39,502 nucleotides of DNA. Source: Bacillota bacterium (GTDB lineage Bacteria; Bacillota; Clostridia; Peptostreptococcales; Anaerovoracaceae). Positions within the stretch are counted from its first letter, which is position 1. The number at the start of each line of letters is the position of its first letter. The notes beneath the pieces were generated by a model. That model worked only from the letters and a program-made list of their open reading frames with translations. It had not been told where the DNA came from and ran no database searches. Shown here piece by piece: positions 8,156-16,063 of the stretch. The DNA lies in assembly GCA_021769295.1 (NCBI GenBank), contig JAETTD010000021.1, forward strand, positions 1 through 39,502, written 5' to 3'. The position numbers and the translations under genes were made by a program.

Positions 8156-8304
8156 GGATTCGAACCTGAGAAGGCGCGAGCGCAGAGCCGAAAGCTCCGG
8201 TGAAGCTTCCGGCAGCGAGCGGTCCGAAGGCGACCGAAAAGGGAGCCGAGGAGGAAGCCTGCGAGCGGAGCGAAGCAGGCGGTCGAATCCTTTTATCCGC
8301 ACCA
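8156..8304 (+). repeat. GC-rich element with tRNA T-arm-like ends plus partial tRNA-Leu 3' copy
   Basis: The left end GGATTCGAACC (8156-8166) and right end GGTCGAATCC (8281-8290) are inverted and resemble a tRNA T-arm. The right end continues into a 24-nt copy of the tRNA-Leu 3' end, including CCA (8281-8304), one T short of the real gene. The interior is much more GC-rich than the surroundings and contains the hairpin GCCTGC/GCAGGC (8257-8280). Pieces related to its left half recur at 19577-19649 and to its right half at 17716-17752. An open frame crosses it but shows no coding character. Confidence 0.6.
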
Positions 8305-8317
8305 GAAGATTGAAAAT

Positions 8318-8357
8318 TCAACGAAAAGGGCGCCTAAAGAAGGTGCCTTTTTTCGTG
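8318..8357 (+). terminator. Hairpin terminator downstream of the GC-rich element
   Basis: The imperfect stem AAAAGGGCGCC / GGTGCCTTTTTT has a short loop and ends in a T tract. Confidence 0.5.
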
Positions 8358-8447
8358 TGGAAGACTACCACACACGTTGCAAACCGTGTGGGTCAAAATC
8401 AGCGAACTTGAGAAGGGGCTGTCGTTGCAACCGCCTGAATTGCAAAG

Positions 8448-8668
8448 TGCCGCAAATTTAAGAAAATCTCCTATTTGCGGCACTTTTGCCACTTTATTTA
8501 CCGCCAAAATGCCGGAAACTAAGAAAAATTTCAAATTTACGGCAGTTTTACCCTTCCTACAGCTTATAAAATGCCGTATTTAAAAGAAATTGCGAACTTT
8601 ACGGCAATTTGCGCTCTATTACTGCGGTCAAAATGCCGTAACTTAAAGAAAAGTTAAGGTTTACGGCA
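8448..8668 (+). repeat. Palindrome array B, four 62-bp-period units
   Basis: Units start at 8448, 8510, 8572 and 8634 (62 bp apart). Each is 35 bp, from TGCCG to CGGCA. Unit 1 pairs TGCCGCAAA with TTTGCGGCA, while units 3 and 4 use TGCCGTA with TACGGCA, so paired bases change together. Linkers are 27 bp and begin and end in T and A tracts. Unit 3 is identical over 35 bp to unit 3 of array C. The array lies between the rightward tRNA-Leu and the 3' end of the leftward DtxR gene. Confidence 0.9.
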
Positions 8669-8682
8669 GTCTTGCCGGTCGT

Positions 8683-8740
8683 CGCCAGCTGCCAGCCGCC
8701 AGTCGCCAGCCGTTAGCGCCAGCCGCCAGTCGCCAGCCAG
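8683..8740. repeat. Short imperfect tandem GCCAGC/CGCCAGTC repeats
   Basis: About eight overlapping copies of a GCCAG(C/T)CG-type word follow array B directly and are followed by a run of seven G. The stretch is GC-rich beside AT-rich neighbours. The rest of the gap up to the DtxR gene shows no gene. Confidence 0.7.
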
Positions 8741-8811
8741 AGGGGGGGCATATGTGTTACAGCCCCTTTTGATATGATTTAAGGATTAAAACTTGAGAAA
8801 ATGTAAAATGG

Positions 8812-9180
8812 TTATCGCATCTCATTAACATGCTTCTTTATGGCCTCAAAGCTTTCAGCGCTTATTACATGTTCAATGCGGCACGCATCTTTTACGGCTG
8901 TATCGCTCGGAACTCCCAAGGTTACAAGCCAATCTGTCAGAAAGGTGTGCCTTTCATAAATCTTTTCCGCAATTTCAAGTCCCGTAGCTTCAAGGGATAT
9001 TGAGCCTTCGGCATCTATGGTTATATAGCCGTTTTCACGCAGATTTTTCATTGCGACGCTTACGCTTGGTTTGGAAAATCCAAGCTCGTTGGCTATGTCC
9101 ACTGAACGGACTGAGCCCTTGCTCATTTTGAGCATCAATATGGTTTCCAGATAATTTTCTGCGGATTCTTGTATTTTCAT
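8812..9180 (-). CDS. DtxR/MntR family metal-dependent repressor (short form)
   Basis: The product has 122 residues. An N-terminal winged helix-turn-helix (about 1-62, SVDIANELGFSKPSVSVAMKNL) is followed by the helical dimerisation and metal-binding domain (ERHTFLTDWLVTLGV, then DACRIEHVISAESFEAIKKH). There is no C-terminal SH3-like domain, as in MntR and many clostridial members. The E-H-x-x-S type ligands and the upstream His support metal binding. It is divergent from feoA, and the shared gap carries three TTAG/CTAA palindromes of DtxR-box type. The likely job is Fe2+-dependent repression of feo and perhaps of itself. Confidence 0.88.
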   Translation of the reverse strand: MKIQESAENYLETILMLKMSKGSVRSVDIANELGFSKPSVSVAMKNLRENGYITIDAEGSISLEATGLEIAEKIYERHTFLTDWLVTLGVPSDTAVKDACRIEHVISAESFEAIKKHVNEMR

Positions 9181-9258
9181 AGATATTCTCCTAAGCGATT
9201 GGTGTTATTTTAACCTTAACACAGCAGTAAAAAAATTTCAAGTTTTTGAAAAAACCTA

Positions 9259-9346
9259 TTGACAAAACGGTTAGGCAGTGCTAATTTATATATGGAGTTA
9301 GTAAAAACTAACTATTTTTTGAAGCATATGGTTAGCTAAGCCTAAC
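9259..9346 (+). promoter_or_regulatory. feo promoter with three DtxR-type palindromes
   Basis: The promoter has TTGACA (9259-9264), 17 bp, then TAATTT (9282-9287). Palindromes are TTAGGC-AG-TGCTAA (9271-9284, inside the spacer and -10), AGTTAGT/ACTAACT around a 4-nt loop (9296-9313), and GTTAGC-TAAG-CCTAAC (9331-9346). The first would block RNA polymerase directly. The others cover the start region. Confidence 0.75.
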
Positions 9347-9373
9347 TAAAGACGTATAAAGGAGATGAAGGTA

Positions 9374-9586
9374 ATGATGCCTTTAATATTGGCAAACCAG
9401 GGAGAGGAAAGCATAATCAAAAAGGTCGGAGGCAGACCCGAAGTAAGGGCGCATCTGGAAAATCTGGGCTTTGTGCCGGGAGGCAGGGTTACGGTTATTT
9501 CGGCGATAGCAGGTAATCTGATTGTAAATGTTAAAGAATCAAGAATAGCCGTAAGCAAAGAAATGGCTTCCAAGATAATGATATAG
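9374..9586 (+). CDS. feoA: FeoA family protein (first copy)
   Basis: The product has about 70 residues with an SH3-like beta fold and hallmark sequence R-x-H-L-E-N-L-G-F-V-P-G. FeoA binds FeoB and supports ferrous iron uptake. ATGs occur at 9365, 9374 and 9377. GGAG at 9361-9364 is correctly spaced for 9374 and abuts 9365, so 9374 is preferred. This copy has a shorter, more hydrophobic C-terminus than the second and is 18 bp upstream of it. Confidence 0.88.
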   Translation: MMPLILANQGEESIIKKVGGRPEVRAHLENLGFVPGGRVTVISAIAGNLIVNVKESRIAVSKEMASKIMI

Positions 9587-9604
9587 ATGTAAGGGAGGAA
9601 AGAA

Positions 9605-9826
9605 ATGAAAACACTGAAAAATATAAAAGTAGGCGATACCTGCAGGGTAGTCAGGTTGACGGGCGAAGGCGCTACCAAGAGACGAATAATGGACATGGGC
9701 ATCACGAAAGGTGTGGAAGTTAGGGTAAGGAAAGTGGCGCCTCTCGGCGACCCCATTGAAGTTACCGTAAGGGGATATGAACTGTCCCTGCGTAAAGCAG
9801 ACGCTGAAATGATTGAAGTGGAATAA
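9605..9826 (+). CDS. feoA: FeoA family protein (second copy)
   Basis: The product has 73 residues in the canonical FeoA pattern: TGEGATKRRIMDMGITKGVEV, then PLGDPIEVTVRGYELSLRKADAEMI. GGGAGG precedes the start. It lies between the first feoA and feoB in the same operon. Two divergent FeoA proteins next to one FeoB are common in Clostridia and may form a hetero-complex, but their separate roles are not established from sequence. Confidence 0.93.
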   Translation: MKTLKNIKVGDTCRVVRLTGEGATKRRIMDMGITKGVEVRVRKVAPLGDPIEVTVRGYELSLRKADAEMIEVE

Positions 9827-9854
9827 TACAATAAACGAGAAAGGAAGTACATAT

Positions 9855-12029
9855 ATGAGCATTAAGATTGCGCTTGCCGGTAACCCCAACAGCGGCAAAA
9901 CAACCCTGTTTAACGCTTTGACGGGTTCAAACCAGTTTGTTGGTAACTGGCCGGGAGTAACAGTGGAGAAAAAGGAAGGTAAATTAAAGAAACACAGCGA
10001 TGTGGTTATTATGGACCTTCCGGGAATCTATTCTCTTTCGCCTTATACTTTGGAGGAAGTAATTTCGAGAAATTATCTCATTAACGAAAGGCCTGATGCG
10101 ATTTTAAACATAATCGACGGAACCAATTTAGAGAGAAATCTGTATCTGACAACACAGCTTACAGAGCTTGGAATTCCGGTAGTAGCAGCTATTAACATGA
10201 TAGATCTTGTAGAGAAAAACGGGGATAAAATCAATCTGGAGGAACTGTCAAGAGAGCTTGGATGCAAGGTGGTTGAAATTTCCGCATTAAAAGGAACGGG
10301 AGTCATGGAAGCGGCAGAGGCAGCTATCAGAGCGGCCAAAGGAGGTAAGACTATTCCTCAGCACAAATTCTCGGGTGCCGTTGAACATGCCATAGCTCAT
10401 ATAGAGGAAGCTGCGGTACATAACATGCCTGCTGAACAGCAGCGCTGGTACGCAGTAAAAATATTTGAAAGAGATGAAAAGGTTCTTGAACAGTTAAAAC
10501 TGGGCGCAGGAGTTTTGTCCCACATAGAAGAGGATATCAGAGCAGCGGAAGCAGAACTGGATGATGATGCGGAGAGCATCATAACCAATGAGAGATACAT
10601 ATATATTGCCCAGGTAATAAAGGGGTGTTATAAAAAACAAAGCCAAGGGCAGCTTACCGCTTCCGATAAGATAGATAAAATAGTTACAAACAGAATTTTA
10701 GGTTTACCTATATTTATAGTCATCATGACGTTGGTTTATTATGTATCGGTTACAACTGTTGGCGGCTGGGCAACTGACTGGGCCAACGACGGCGTGTTCG
10801 GAGACGGCTGGAGCCTGTTTGGACTTGAAATTCCGGGAATCCCGGTCATAGTGGGAGATTGGCTTGAGGCGCTTAACTGTGCAGATTGGCTCAGCGGTTT
10901 GATATTGGACGGCATAATAGGCGGCGTGGGCGCAGTTTTGGGATTTGTGCCTCAGATGCTGATACTGTTCATATTCCTCGCATTCCTTGAAAGCTGCGGA
11001 TATATGGCTCGTGTAGCATTTATAATGGATAGAATCTTCCGTAAGTTCGGCTTGTCCGGAAAGTCCTTCATCCCTATGCTAATAGGAACAGGCTGCGGAA
11101 TCCCGGGCGTTATGGCATCAAGAACCATAGAAAACGAAAGAGACCGCCGCATGACCGTTATGACTACAACCTTTATACCATGCGGAGCAAAACTTCCTAT
11201 AATCGGACTGATTGCAGGAGCGCTCTTTGACGGCGCATGGTGGGTATCACCGAGCGCATACTTTGTAGGTGTTGCCGCAATCGTAATTTCGGGAATCATG
11301 CTCAAAAAGACCAAGATGTTTGCAGGCGACCCGGCTCCGTTTGTAATGGAACTCCCTGCATACCACTGGCCTACGGCAGGCAATGTGCTTCGTTCCATGT
11401 GGGAAAGAGCATGGTCCTTTATCAAAAAAGCAGGCACGGTTATCCTGCTGTCTGCTATACTTTTATGGTTTCTACAGGCATTCGGAAGCGAAAACGGAAG
11501 CTTCGGAATGGTGGAAGATTTGAACAATTCGCTTTTGGCAGCCATAGGAGGAGCCATAGCATGGATATTCCTTCCGCTTGGATTCGGCAACTGGCAGAGT
11601 GCGGTTGCGGTTGTAACCGGACTTATCGCTAAAGAGAATGTAGTAGGTACATTTGGCGTACTGCTTGCAGGAATGGAGGAAGTCGCTGAAAACGGCGATG
11701 AAATCTGGGGCATAATGCCGGAACTCTTCACTCCGCTTGCAGCATATTCGTTCCTTGTATTCAATCTTCTGTGTGCGCCGTGCTTTGCAGCAATCGGAGC
11801 AATCAGGCGAGAAATGAACAACGCCAAGTGGACATGGTTTGCCATAGGCTATCAGTGCGGATTTGCATACGCAGCATCTTTGATGATTTACCAGTTTGGC
11901 ATGTTGTTTACAGGCAGCGGCAGCGTAATCGGCGCAATGGCTGCGGTGCTTGTTGCGGCAGGAATGCTTTACATGCTTTTCAGACCTTATAAAGAAAGTG
12001 AAACATTGACAAGAAAGGCCGTGGCATAA
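9855..12029 (+). CDS. feoB: Ferrous iron transporter FeoB
   Basis: FeoB is the membrane Fe2+ importer. Its N-terminal G domain (about 1-165) has G1 GNPNSGKT at 9-16, G3 DLPGIYSL, and NMID as the G4 motif. A helical GDI-like region (about 170-270) follows, then the polytopic core with two Gate-type blocks (FIPMLIGTGCGIPGVMASR, where the Cys is conserved, and IGLIAKENVVGTFG). It has 724 residues. I chose the ATG at 9855 (GGAAG upstream); an in-frame ATG at 9813 lies inside feoA and is less likely. It is the third gene of the feo operon. Confidence 0.97.
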   Translation: MSIKIALAGNPNSGKTTLFNALTGSNQFVGNWPGVTVEKKEGKLKKHSDVVIMDLPGIYSLSPYTLEEVISRNYLINERPDAILNIIDGTNLERNLYLTTQLTELGIPVVAAINMIDLVEKNGDKINLEELSRELGCKVVEISALKGTGVMEAAEAAIRAAKGGKTIPQHKFSGAVEHAIAHIEEAAVHNMPAEQQRWYAVKIFERDEKVLEQLKLGAGVLSHIEEDIRAAEAELDDDAESIITNERYIYIAQVIKGCYKKQSQGQLTASDKIDKIVTNRILGLPIFIVIMTLVYYVSVTTVGGWATDWANDGVFGDGWSLFGLEIPGIPVIVGDWLEALNCADWLSGLILDGIIGGVGAVLGFVPQMLILFIFLAFLESCGYMARVAFIMDRIFRKFGLSGKSFIPMLIGTGCGIPGVMASRTIENERDRRMTVMTTTFIPCGAKLPIIGLIAGALFDGAWWVSPSAYFVGVAAIVISGIMLKKTKMFAGDPAPFVMELPAYHWPTAGNVLRSMWERAWSFIKKAGTVILLSAILLWFLQAFGSENGSFGMVEDLNNSLLAAIGGAIAWIFLPLGFGNWQSAVAVVTGLIAKENVVGTFGVLLAGMEEVAENGDEIWGIMPELFTPLAAYSFLVFNLLCAPCFAAIGAIRREMNNAKWTWFAIGYQCGFAYAASLMIYQFGMLFTGSGSVIGAMAAVLVAAGMLYMLFRPYKESETLTRKAVA

Positions 12030-12058
12030 TATTATATAAGGCAAAGGAGGCGAGCAAG

Positions 12059-12232
12059 ATGCTTAGCTATATTGCAGAGAACTTTGGAACCATCCTTGTT
12101 GCGGTTATAATTGCAGCATTGGTAATACTAATCATACGAAAAATGTCGAAAGACAGAAAAAAGGGTAAAACCTCCTGTGGCTGCGGATGCAGTAATTGTC
12201 CTTCCGCAAGCGTTTGTCACAGCAAAAAATAA
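12059..12232 (+). CDS. FeoB-associated Cys-rich membrane protein
   Basis: The product has 57 residues: one N-terminal transmembrane helix (about 9-27), a basic stretch (KMSKDRKKGK) and a Cys-rich end with five cysteines at 40, 42, 44, 47 and 53 (CGCGC-x2-C-x5-C). This is the layout of the PF12669 family that sits after feoB in Firmicutes. AAAGGAGG precedes the ATG and it is 29 bp after feoB, so it is in the operon. It is thought to help FeoB, perhaps by metal binding; the mechanism is unknown. Confidence 0.85.
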   Translation: MLSYIAENFGTILVAVIIAALVILIIRKMSKDRKKGKTSCGCGCSNCPSASVCHSKK

Positions 12233-12248
12233 AATTCATAAGTGCAAA

Positions 12249-12285
12249 GCAAAAGAGCTCCTGTGATAATCATGAGCTCTTTTGC
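12249..12285. terminator. Bidirectional terminator between the feo operon and the SPFH gene
   Basis: Perfect arms GCAAAAGAGCTC (12249-12260) and GAGCTCTTTTGC (12274-12285) serve both convergent transcripts. Confidence 0.85.
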
Positions 12286-12298
12286 ATATATTATATAT

Positions 12299-13198
12299 TT
12301 ATTCTTTTATAAACTCTTTTACGGAAGACGCAAGGCCTGCGAGCCCCTGAATTTCCGAAGGTATTATGATCTTTGTAGCCTGACCGTCGGCAGCTTTTTG
12401 GAAGGCTTCCAGACTCTTGAGCTTGATGACTGCATCATCGGCGCCGGCATCTTTGATAAGTTTCAGTCCGTCAGCAGTCGCCCTGTTTATCATCAGTATG
12501 GCCTCCGACTGACCTTCCGCTTCCTTGATAGCAGTCTGCTTTTTAGCTTCAGCCTGCAATATAGCAGCTTCTTTTTTACCTTCTGCAATCAATATCTGTG
12601 ACTTCTTTTCTCCCTCTGCGATGAGGATTGCCTCACGCCGTTCACGTTCCGCTCTCATCTGTTTTTCCATGGCAACCTGAATATCCTTAGGAGGTGTGAT
12701 GTTCTTAACTTCCACACGGTTTATCTTGATTCCCCATGGGTCGGTGGCCTCGTCCAGCACCATTCTGATTTTGGTGTTGATATGCTCCCTGCTGGTGAGG
12801 GATTCATCCAGTTCAAGTTCGCCTATGATATTTCTCAAAGTGGTGGCGGTCAAGTTCTCGATAGCGTCCATCGGGCTTTCAACGCCGTAAGTATAGAGCT
12901 TCGGGTCGGTAATCTGAAAGTATACCACGGTGTCGATTTCCATAGTTACGTTATCCTTTGTAATTACGGGCTGAGGAGGAAAGTCTATCACCTTCTCCTT
13001 TAAAGAAACTTTTCTCGAAATCTTATCTATTACCGGAATTTTAAAGTGCAGGCCTACCTGCCATGTTCCGTAGTAGGCTCCCAGCCTTTCTACAACATAG
13101 GCTCTTGCCTGCGGCACGATTCTGATATTGGATACCAAGAGCCAAACCAGAAAGGCAACAGCTATAAAGATAATGATAAATTTAATCATGGTTTTCAA
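12299..13198 (-). CDS. SPFH/band 7 (stomatin-like) membrane protein
   Basis: The product has 299 residues: an N-terminal transmembrane helix (about 4-24), the SPFH domain (about 25-180: RIVPQARAYVVERLGAYYG, VEVKNITPPKDIQ), and a long charged Ala/Glu/Lys-rich helix (about 185-255) likely to form a coiled coil. It belongs to the QmcA/stomatin group that builds ring-like scaffolds in membrane microdomains. The NfeD gene lies 12 bp upstream in the same operon, the classic stomatin-NfeD pairing. Confidence 0.92.
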   Translation of the reverse strand: MKTMIKFIIIFIAVAFLVWLLVSNIRIVPQARAYVVERLGAYYGTWQVGLHFKIPVIDKISRKVSLKEKVIDFPPQPVITKDNVTMEIDTVVYFQITDPKLYTYGVESPMDAIENLTATTLRNIIGELELDESLTSREHINTKIRMVLDEATDPWGIKINRVEVKNITPPKDIQVAMEKQMRAERERREAILIAEGEKKSQILIAEGKKEAAILQAEAKKQTAIKEAEGQSEAILMINRATADGLKLIKDAGADDAVIKLKSLEAFQKAADGQATKIIIPSEIQGLAGLASSVKEFIKE

Positions 13199-13210
13199 TC
13201 CTTTCTCTTG

Positions 13211-13660
13211 TTAATCTGCGGGAGCTACAATCAGCTTAACCCCCTCAACAGCGATAACTTTTGCAAGCCGATCCTTGCTTAGGCTCACGTCACCCTGAGT
13301 AACTGCGGACCAAACCTGGCCTTTTACTTTGATTTGGCCTACTTTCAGAGGCTCTATATCGAGAATGACTGTGCCTGTTTGACCGATAAGAGCATCAACG
13401 TTGGTGGCTTCCGAGCCTGTTTTCAGCTTTTCCACAAAGATTTTTCTGGTAAATGCGAGAAGACAGCATGATACTGCCAGGAATACGACAAACTGGATCG
13501 TCGTCGGTACTTCAAACAGGGAAAGTATAAAAGATACAAATGCTCCTGCCGCAAACCAGATTGTGGTAAGACCTATGGTGATAGCTTCGATAATCAGAAA
13601 AATAACTGCCAAAATCAGCCAGAACACTGCCATGCTGATGTAAAATCCAAAAATCGTCAT
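13211..13660 (-). CDS. NfeD-like membrane protein
   Basis: The product has 149 residues: several hydrophobic segments over about residues 1-75 and a soluble C-terminal beta domain (about 85-149) of the NfeD OB-fold type (ALIGQTGTVILDIEPLKVGQIKVKGQVWSA in part). There is no N-terminal ClpP-like protease domain, so this is the short NfeD class that partners stomatin proteins. It is the first gene of a two-gene leftward operon. Confidence 0.9.
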   Translation of the reverse strand: MTIFGFYISMAVFWLILAVIFLIIEAITIGLTTIWFAAGAFVSFILSLFEVPTTIQFVVFLAVSCCLLAFTRKIFVEKLKTGSEATNVDALIGQTGTVILDIEPLKVGQIKVKGQVWSAVTQGDVSLSKDRLAKVIAVEGVKLIVAPAD

Positions 13661-13720
13661 AAACTCTCCCCTTTCTTTATTTTTTAAAATTATAACATGT
13701 TTATATCACGCCGGCTACTT

Positions 13721-14902
13721 TTATATTTTGCTTGTTTTGACATAACTTGTATCAAATTCTATAACGCTGCAAAATTTAGGATTGAATTGAGAAATTTGCT
13801 GCTCCAGAGCCGCTCTGATTTCATCTTGTTTTCCCCTGCATTCAGGTGAAATAACCACGTCAAAAATGACGTTGGTATGGGTGGCTCCCGGAACTATGCG
13901 CAAATCATGAAAACTGAGAGCTCCGTCGGTCTCCCGGAGCGTGTTTTCTATAAGTCTGCAAAGGGGTTCTCTGTTAGGGTCTTGCGTGTTTACCGGATCC
14001 ATATGAGCAGTGAGCAGAATGTTCAAATCTTTGCTAAGCTGCTTTTCTATGTTGTCTATGAGGTCGTGGCTTATCATCACATCAACCGACGAATCGACTT
14101 CGATGTGGATTGAGGCAAAGATTTTGCCGGGACCGTAGTTATGTACGACTAAGTCATGTATGCCCAGAACTCCTTCAAAATCCATGGCGGATTCTTCGAT
14201 GCGGGTGACCAGATCAGGGTCGGGAGCTTCACCGAGAAGTGGGCTTATGGTTTCTTTGACGAGACTTATGCCTGACCATAAGATGAATATGGCCACGGCC
14301 AGACCCAGATATCCGTCGATGTGAATATCAAAAAAGTATCCTGCCAGGACTCCGAGAAGTACCACCGAAGTTGAAATCACATCGTTCCTGCTGTCGGTTC
14401 CCGTAGCGATGAGCGCCAGAGAATTGATTTTTTTGCCTGCCGAAATATTGAACAGAGCCTGCCATATTTTAATAGCGATGGCCAAAAGCAGTACGATAAC
14501 TATTGTCCAACTGAATTCGAGGGGCGACGGATGCAGAATCTTATCGAAAGAACTCTTGCCCAGTTCTACGCCTACCAGAATAATCATTACGGAAACAGCC
14601 ATTCCTGCAAGATATTCTATGCGCGCGTGACCATAGGGATGCTCTTCGTCTTCCGGTGCTGAAGCCAGCTTAAAACCCACGAGGGTTATAACCGATGATG
14701 AAGCATCGGCCAGATTGTTTATTGCGTCCGCTATAATGGCAATGCTGCCCGAAATCCACCCTATAATGATTTTCATCAGGCAGAGAACCGTATTGGAAAT
14801 TATGCCCACAATTCCCGCAAGTTTGCCGTAACTGTCACGAACCTCTGGATTTTTTACATCTTCATAATTTTTGACAAATTTTTTGAATAAAAAATTTCCC
14901 AT
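13721..14902 (-). CDS. Cation diffusion facilitator family transporter
   Basis: The product has 393 residues. The N-terminal six-helix membrane domain (about 25-225) carries the metal-site motifs DAINNLADASSS (59-70) and HPYGHARIEYLAG (88-100). Two tandem cytoplasmic domains (about 226-390) follow, longer than in YiiP-like CDFs, with His and Asp residues suited to metal sensing. The proton-coupled export substrate (Zn2+, Mn2+ or Fe2+) cannot be told from sequence. It lies 18 bp after the TSCPD gene in one operon. Confidence 0.9.
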   Translation of the reverse strand: MGNFLFKKFVKNYEDVKNPEVRDSYGKLAGIVGIISNTVLCLMKIIIGWISGSIAIIADAINNLADASSSVITLVGFKLASAPEDEEHPYGHARIEYLAGMAVSVMIILVGVELGKSSFDKILHPSPLEFSWTIVIVLLLAIAIKIWQALFNISAGKKINSLALIATGTDSRNDVISTSVVLLGVLAGYFFDIHIDGYLGLAVAIFILWSGISLVKETISPLLGEAPDPDLVTRIEESAMDFEGVLGIHDLVVHNYGPGKIFASIHIEVDSSVDVMISHDLIDNIEKQLSKDLNILLTAHMDPVNTQDPNREPLCRLIENTLRETDGALSFHDLRIVPGATHTNVIFDVVISPECRGKQDEIRAALEQQISQFNPKFCSVIEFDTSYVKTSKI

Positions 14903-14920
14903 ATATACCTCTTTAAATTT

Positions 14921-15169
14921 TTATTTTGCCATTGCTTCTTCTATGGCTTTTGATAACTGGTCGGGACATGAAGTTCCCTTTAGACCGCAGGTTATTCCGG
15001 AAAGTTTTTTGACCACTTCTTCCCAAGGCAGCCCTTCCACAAGAGCGGATATGCCCTTCAGGTTTCCGTTGCAGCCCCCTGCGAATTCAACTTTTTTGAC
15101 TATACCGTTATCTATTTCAAATTGAATTTGCCGTGAACAAGTATTTTTTGGTGTATAAGAGTAGAACAT
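14921..15169 (-). CDS. TSCPD domain protein, TIGR03905 family
   Basis: The product has 82 residues. I set the start at 15169 (MFYSYTPKNTCS), which has AAAGGAG upstream; a longer frame reaching 15244 has no ribosome binding site. The family signature is GTSCPDQLSKAIEEA near the end, with additional Cys at CSRQ, GGCNGN and ITCG. Related domains occur at the C-terminus of class II ribonucleotide reductases, where they bind zinc. The function of the stand-alone form is unknown. Confidence 0.88.
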   Translation of the reverse strand: MFYSYTPKNTCSRQIQFEIDNGIVKKVEFAGGCNGNLKGISALVEGLPWEEVVKKLSGITCGLKGTSCPDQLSKAIEEAMAK

Positions 15170-15265
15170 AATAAATCTCCTTTCAATATATGCATCATCT
15201 GTGCTAAAATAAATTACGTTAAATGTTAGTATAGCACAATTCACTAAAAGAAACTACATGAATAT

Positions 15266-16051
15266 ATGGAAAACAAACTACTGTTAAATATAATTGAAGA
15301 TAGGTACAGGAGATTTCAGGACTCTTACGCCATGGTAACTACGGATTTTTTGGACTTGGCCCAGTGCTCTGCTGCTGCGGCCTTTGTAAAGAAACATTCA
15401 AGAGAGGGAGTGTTTTTTTACGGCGGCTATGAGGATGCTGAGCGCAGACAGATAGTATTTATGCCGGATTATCTCGGAGTAGAAGATGAAAAGTCGGTTG
15501 AGCAATATTTTAAAACCAACCCCGAGGAGTGTCCAATCGTCGTCTTAGATGTGAAGATAAAGCAAAAGGGTGCGGTGCTCAAGCATTCGGATTATCTCGG
15601 CTCGCTTCTCGCCCTTGGCATAAAGCGTGAAAAGACGGGAGATATAATGGTGAATCAGGGCGGAGCTCATATCTTTGTAAACAGAGAAATCGCCGAATAC
15701 CTGGCTGAAAACTATCTGAGGGCCGGAAGGATTCCTCTGGAGGCGAAGGTGCTCCCTATATCGGAGGCAGTGATTTCGGAGGCAAACGTAAAGCGAATCA
15801 AGGAGGCGATTTCTTCGCCGAGACTTGACAATATAGTTGGGGCGGTCTTTGGTGTTTCAAGAAAGCTGGCGGTGGAGGCCATAAACAGAGGGCTTGTATT
15901 TGTGGATAATGTGGAAACGAAAAAGCCTGACCATTTTCTCAAGGGTGGAGAAAAGATAGTGCTCAGAGGTAAAGGCAAGGCGGTTTATAAGGGAACTTGC
16001 GGGGTATCACGCAAAGGAAAGCTTTATGCGGAGTTTGACAGGTATATTTGA
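15266..16051 (+). CDS. ylmH: YlmH-type RNA-binding protein with S4 domain
   Basis: The product has 261 residues. An N-terminal RNA-binding region (about 1-170, including YLGSLLALGIKREKTGDI) is followed by an S4 domain (about 180-245: SSPRLDNIVGAVFGVSRKLAVEAINRGLVFVDN). YlmH proteins act on ribosomes; in B. subtilis the protein takes part in rescue of stalled ribosomes. Usually the gene lies by divIVA and sepF. Here it is alone before moaA, 12 bp apart. The ATG has a poor Shine-Dalgarno (only AAAGAAA further upstream). Confidence 0.88.
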   Translation: MENKLLLNIIEDRYRRFQDSYAMVTTDFLDLAQCSAAAAFVKKHSREGVFFYGGYEDAERRQIVFMPDYLGVEDEKSVEQYFKTNPEECPIVVLDVKIKQKGAVLKHSDYLGSLLALGIKREKTGDIMVNQGGAHIFVNREIAEYLAENYLRAGRIPLEAKVLPISEAVISEANVKRIKEAISSPRLDNIVGAVFGVSRKLAVEAINRGLVFVDNVETKKPDHFLKGGEKIVLRGKGKAVYKGTCGVSRKGKLYAEFDRYI

Positions 16052-16063
16052 AAAGGTGCATGA

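Noticed and set aside
8016-8411. Open frame running through tRNA-Leu and the GC-rich element (and opposite-strand frames at 8060-8321)
   Set aside because: It starts inside a tRNA, crosses its terminator and encodes low-complexity Arg/Ser-rich sequence produced by GC-rich repeats.
12242-12601. 119-codon plus-strand frame opposite the SPFH gene
   Set aside because: It begins in the feo terminator and is antisense to a clear SPFH coding sequence.
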